From Torymus aiolomorphi (lineage: Eukaryota > Arthropoda > Insecta > Hymenoptera > Torymidae): a stretch of 64,000 nucleotides of DNA. Below, in pieces: positions 58,833 to 64,000 of this stretch. The notes beneath the pieces were generated by a model that did no database searches, was not told where the DNA came from, and saw only the letters and a program-made list of their open reading frames with translations. Location: positions 35,161,195 to 35,225,194 of the forward strand of contig CM070876.1 of the NCBI GenBank assembly GCA_036365515.1, in the 5' to 3' direction. The position numbers and the translations under genes were made by a program. Position 1 is the stretch's first letter, and each line of letters opens with the position of its first letter.

Positions 58833-60120
58833 GTCGGGAGGAGGAGGAGGTGGAGGTGCTGAAGAAGGAGAAGCAGAAGGTCGGAGAAATCCGCAGGGAA
58901 GGATATCGTCCAGGCAGCCAGCGACAAACGTGAGTATATACAGATAGCCAGAGGCGTTTGCGAGAGGGCGGAGAACCGGCAACGCGCGCTGCACTTGCGA
59001 AGTGCCGCTGCTGCTTCGGCAGCCTGTAAATTCGCGCGGCCCATTCCAGCGGCGGCGGCGGCAGCAGCTCCGGGATATAATCGCCCGGGCTGCCGCCGAC
59101 TCTCCTTTTTCCACCTTCATCGCGCCGATCGCCTCTCCTCTCTCTTTCATTCATCAGCTCCAATCCGTCTCGCTCGCGCGCCCGATCGTCCGCTCTCCTT
59201 GGCTTTTCGGCTGTCGCGAGCACTCATACTTGTATACACACACACACACACGCGTATACGTGCACCTGGAATGGCGAATGCAGGCGCGCAGGTACAGAGG
59301 TATACGTTTGTGCACTCGGTACGGGGCCGCCAAAACGGGAGAGCGACGCGAAAGGACGTTACCTTTTGCGGTGGTCCGCGCGTCGCGCTGCGCCAAAATC
59401 ATCGTCTGTTTGTGTACACATACCCACGCGCCTCCGGGCGCTTCGTCGATATATACCTATAGGCTCTGTTGTAGTCGAGTATATAGGAAGCATTGAATTA
59501 CCGCGGCGGCTGCGGCGGTGCCATGACGTGTATTCCACACACACATACACAGGCTGAAAGCGCAAGGATATAGGTATAGGCGCTACGCGCAGCCTGCCGA
59601 GAGTTGGCTGCTGCAACGGCAGCAACCGAGGCTCTTTGCGGTTTCCGCGCATTTTTTTCACTGAGCTCTTCTCTCTTTCCCCCGACTCTCAACCCCTTTT
59701 CCCATTTCCAAGTCACCGCTCGCTCCGTGTCTCCGTGTTCGTTTGCGAGCGCGTTTCGCCGCCACCGCCGTCTCTTTCCGCTCGTGCTCGTGCGTGTATT
59801 GGTAATCACCACGCGCACGTGTGCGTAGGTATATACGTACAGGCAGGGTCGCCAAAGCCGCAGGTGTGCTCTCTCTTTTTCTCTCTCTCTCTCTACCTCT
59901 CTTTCTCTTTATCGCTCGTCGTACAGAGTGCCTTGTTTTCGCCTTGATGACTAGATTTCGAGCGCATGTAGACGACAGCGATGATTTTATCCAATTGCCA
60001 GGCGATGTTAACGACGAGGCGCGCACGTGAGGCGCGATGCACTTTTACGCGCGTCATCGTTTAATGAAGCCATTACAGGTGGAATGTAACAGGACGAGCT
60101 GTTGTACGCGCAATGATTTA

Positions 60121-62480
60121 GGCGTCGACGCGTGTGAAATGTTACATGTCGTATAATTTAGAGGTCAGAGTGAGTAGTTTGTTCTATTTTTCTATACGGG
60201 GGCTCGAATCGGGAAGAGTCAGAGGCCGCTCGATTTTCCCTTTGCCGAGAGCGGCAGCTGTACCGTTCGCACTGCCGGCGAGAATGGAAATTGGAACTTT
60301 CCTAGTGAAAATATCCACGCGCTCGCTCACTCTCCGGATTGTAATTCACTTTGCTCTCTAGCGCCCGGGAGGATTACGGGATGGACTTAGCCACGCGCGC
60401 GCGGTTGATCATCATTCTACACGCGCGCTGGCTATATAACGCTGCACGGCAGCTGCGTGTATGTCGTTATTTTCAGGACGATGAAATAAATTGTAGGAAA
60501 CGGGTTTCATGGTTTTTGTTCGCCGACGTCTCGGTGATAATTCAATCATAGCTGATTTCTTCGAGACTTCTATTTTTAACGTCTCGACGACGGCGGCTTG
60601 CGTACGGTTATACAGGACGCGAAAAAATTCTCGTGTTTACATTACATCATACAGCGCGCAGTTCTTTGCATTGTTGAAAAAATATGCAAATGAACGATAA
60701 GACGAGGTATGCGCGGTGTGCTTGCGTTGCGTTCATTGTGCTAATGTGCGAGCACACGTGGTCAAATGGATTTGTTGAGTAAATTGAAAGCGCCTGACAT
60801 TGTTGAATCATGCAGATACGAAGATGATTTTATTGACTCGAGGATGATTATTCAACTTTAATATTTGTTTTTTTTCTATTACTATTTTTAAATCCTCGTT
60901 GAAAGCTATATTCGTTTCAAAGAAAAATGGTAGCGCTTATGGAAGTACAGAAAAGTAAATTTAAACAACTGGAAAATACATATGGACGATCCCTTTATAA
61001 CATCAAATCAATTATCTACGACGTAGTGCAATTACAGTTTCTGTAAGTGATTGAACCAATTTGTTGCGTAAATTTCCGTAACTTAATTGAGATCTCTAAT
61101 AATACAACGTTTTTCAAGATTGTCAGAAATAATATATTTAACATCATGTATTTTATAAACAATACTTAGCTGCGAAAAAGCAATCGTCAAGTTGAAATAC
61201 TGTCCATATTTCACGCTGGAAAGCGGTAACGCAGAAATGTTCATTCATCTTGGAAAGTCCTAACAGTAAAAAAACAACTAAAAATTTCGAAGGAATGCGC
61301 ATTCACATATACTTTGCAAACGTTATACGCGGACATGCAAACATAATAAAACCATACTTGTTCCGTCAAGAACTAACTGTTTCTTTTTGAAGACCGGAAA
61401 TTGTCACTTACACGCACCCCGTCTTTTAGAACGTTAGTTAGATCTTGACAATGCGTCAGGGCTAAAACGTACGCGTCGTGTATTTCTTCTTAAAAGCATC
61501 TATTCCTAATGCAAACGTTATTCATTTAACGAATGGGGATTCCGGGGAAGCTGTGCCATATGGAAAAGTCTAAAAAAAGGAAGATACCGAATTTAGTAAC
61601 GTAAGCTCGCCTAATAACCACAATACTTTTAAAACGACTTCCCAAGTATTTCGTCCCATTTACATAAATCTGAAATAAGAGATTTAAATGGCCATTTTTT
61701 GTATTGATTTACTTTGTACGTATGACTTTAAAACGGGAGTGATAAATTTTTAAAAAGTATCCATGGTTAAAATTATCCATTAAAAACCGTTTCACTATAT
61801 AATAAGATAAAAATAGACGATATGTACCAAGGTATTCATACTATGAATTGGTCATATATCATGAATGTTTTAAGCTATAAAAAGAGTATTTTCAATATAC
61901 TTTTTGTAATAAAAAGTGGAAGATTCTTTTTCCACTTAATAGCTGTTATATCTTCGTAAACTGTCTTTTATGAGCATATTTTTATAATATACGACTAAAT
62001 TACTATAAAAATTTAATATAACGATTTTGAGAGTTAAATGGAAGAAGTTTATGTTAAAAGACCGCTTCGCTTATCTCTTCAAAGTACCGCCATTTCTCAT
62101 AGCCAGTTTTTGACTTGTTGCACATTTTTAATAGATTGATTTCCATCAGGTTAAATAAAGCTGATTATAACATGTCTATAAATCGAGAAACTGTCGAAAC
62201 TTCTTTGAGGGAAATAACAACCATTTCACTAAAGTTCTTTTTAATATTTTTTAAATTAGCATACCATACATAATGATTTCGCGGTAAAGATTCCTAGCAG
62301 ATTCCGTAGAATGTAAAACCAATTCCAACTAGGTACGATATTTGCATCACAAAGGACAAAATTAATAAGCGCCAATAAGCAATTCCCGAAAAGCCTGAAC
62401 AGTTGGCGAGGCTCCCAGTGGAATAACTCGGCTGACTAAGATTAATGCTGGTTCAACGTACACGAGAAAACGAAATTTCC
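60121..62480. other. Intergenic or intronic DNA grading from GC-rich to AT-rich
   Basis: No exon recognised. If the donor at 58930 is real, this is intron of that gene. Confidence 0.4.
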
Positions 62481-63110
62481 GCTCAGAATTTTCGCCGGTC
62501 TCGTGACGATTAGCGGCTTCGTCGTGCGCACGCACTGCACGTGTGTGTGCTGCCGCGCCGGCGACGGCTTTCTTTATCCTCTCCGTGGCCCTCCTGATGC
62601 TCCGACCCTTTCGCGGATAAACATAGCCAAAGTGCCTCCTCCTCGCCTGCTCTGTCGTCGTCGTCTTCTTCGTCGCCGTAGTCGGGCGCCACGGCGAGGC
62701 GTTTTATATTTAGCGGGTACCCGCAGCATGGGAGAGCGCACTTTCGACCGCGCGACCGCAGACTTTTCGCTTGTGACTCTAAAGCGGATCGAAGCCGCGC
62801 TCTGGCCTGGAAGAGAGAAAGAGATGAGGTGCGCAAAAATTTTGGATCTAAAATTGCACTCTCGCGCGCGCCAACTGGCAACGACGTCCTCCCTTTTTAG
62901 AAATAACGCGCGCGCCTGGCGCGTCTGGCGACGCGTGCCTGCAGAGATTTCTCGCCGCGGCTATGCACAGCGGGCTGAGATCTACGGCGACATTGCTCTT
63001 TTAATTTTATGAAGGGAAATCGTATCTCATGTGCGCTGAATGAGCTGTCCAACGCTGGGACTCGCGGCGCGACGATGAAATCGAGAATTGCTCTGCGGTG
63101 CAAATGTATG
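62480..63110. promoter_or_regulatory. Second GC-rich island
   Basis: GC- and CpG-rich with open frames on both strands (plus 62503-63012, minus 62881-62510), none with a recognisable protein. It may be a second 5' exon or an alternative promoter. Confidence 0.35.
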
Positions 63111-64000
63111 CATGTGTTCTCTAAATAAGAAAAGTTGTTCGTATTTATAAAATGTCAATTGCTTTTTTAATTGCTTTATATTTTATATAAATTGTTTTGC
63201 TTTATTTGATTAGATTCTAATTATAATAGATTAAATTAAAACTTTGGAGGAGAAGACTATTAAACCGGTTGACGGGAACTTAATTACAGACCAATTAAAA
63301 TTTTAATAAATTTATTTTATGGTAGTATTAAAATGTTTCACATGCAAATAATTAAATGTCTTTTCTCATAGATATTATTATGATTTTCAAGGTAACAAAC
63401 AAAAATGATTATTCATAAAAAGCGGTATTGCTACGCTATATCTCTGAAATTCCCAAGAGACTGCGGTAGTCCCACCTTCCTTAAGAAGTCACAAAGGTTT
63501 TAGAGAAATATTTATGGTTGGTTATATAACTATAGAAAGAATTAAAAATATCATCAGATTTACATATAATTTATTTAGTATACTATATAGCAAACAATGC
63601 AAAACATTTCAATACCTTCTAATGTGATATGGACGTATTTGAAATAGTTCTTAAACTTCTCGGGAAAAAGTTCACGAACTTACTTATCTGCAAAATGCAC
63701 TACGAAAGTTGTGTGGTAATCTCAGAAGCTTATATACTTTTGCGTTTAACATGCAGTGAATATATATCTCTAGTAGAAGCCAACAGTTTTCATAGGAACT
63801 TTTAGTTTTGTATTTTCTGAATAAGGTATTTGAAACGAAACATTAATTCCATTCGCCCAATCTGATAATTTACGTATCATGAAAGTGATAAATTTGCATG
63901 TGTAAGTTTTTTCTTTCAAAAGAAAGCAGGGCGGAAGAACGCTATTATCATATTATCATATGCGATATATAGATAGTTATAAACCGTGTATTCTTATAAT
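63111..64000. other. AT-rich DNA to window end, nothing recognised
   Basis: No coding or structural signal seen. Confidence 0.4.

Larger units (their letters stand above)
57900..60120. promoter_or_regulatory. GC-rich, CpG-containing region, likely promoter/leader of an unseen gene
   Basis: A sharp rise in GC and CpG, with (AG)n, CAG and GGC/GCC repeats. Long open frames on both strands are low-complexity (Ser-Leu, Arg-Glu, Ala) and mutually exclusive. A consensus donor AAAC|GTGAGT at 58930 on the plus strand suggests a 5' exon ending at 58929. The coding part would lie right of the window or in unrecognised exons. Confidence 0.45.

Noticed and set aside
58641..59223. 169- and 135-codon minus-strand ORFs
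   Set aside because: Ala/Pro/Arg-rich translations of GC-rich repeats; several mutually exclusive frames are open.
62503..63012. 169-codon plus-strand ORF and its minus-strand partner
   Set aside because: Arg-rich composition from GC-rich DNA, no recognisable domain, open on both strands.

Overview
This is AT-rich eukaryotic nuclear DNA from an insect. Small exons are separated by long introns, flanked by GT-AG splice sites. There is one Pol III tRNA gene and a dense, layered load of transposon remnants. The two spliced proteins (an insect-type UDP-glycosyltransferase and a UCP1/2/3-type mitochondrial carrier) and the repeat style would suit a hymenopteran such as a parasitoid wasp. That assignment is inference; no sequence here fixes the species.

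Layout. (1) 1-10.4 kb: the first six exons of a UDP-glycosyltransferase gene on the minus strand, reading leftward off the window. All splice phases agree. The C-terminal exons are missing, presumably beyond base 1. Its introns hold several inverted-repeat elements, including a near-perfect 295-bp hairpin at 6341-6968 and a 67-bp perfect hairpin inside a 10-bp target duplication. (2) 10.4-22.2 kb: no gene recognised; dispersed TIR elements, an (AT)n-centred duplication/inversion, minisatellites and a ~155-bp repeat. (3) 22.2-28 kb: a decayed LTR retrotransposon (Ty3/gypsy order protease-RT-RNase H-integrase) sitting in the 155-bp repeat. It is broken by a CACGG-ended element in its first ORF and by a stack of palindromes in its integrase. 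(4) 28.1-30.4 kb: a 3'-truncated R1-like LINE. (5) 30.4-40.1 kb: foldback and TIR elements, and a tRNA-Ile(AAT) gene at 38062. (6) 40.6-54 kb: a canonical core promoter with a 32-nt first exon, then a five-exon UCP gene (46431-53580) on the plus strand encoding 318 residues. Linking the promoter to UCP is inference. (7) 54-64 kb: two more TIR elements, then GC-rich, repeat-bearing DNA (57.9-60.1 and 62.5-63.1 kb) that looks like the promoter and leader of a further gene.

The two genes are not obviously connected in function: one conjugates small lipophiles in the ER, the other is an inner-mitochondrial-membrane carrier. The most unusual content is structural. Many independent palindromes are present, and in one set (short elements ending in AATAGTATA/TATACTATT) the ends and a GC-rich core are shared while the arms differ from copy to copy yet stay self-complementary. 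Twin hairpins at 2727-2805 show the same arm-renewal pattern with three compensatory changes.
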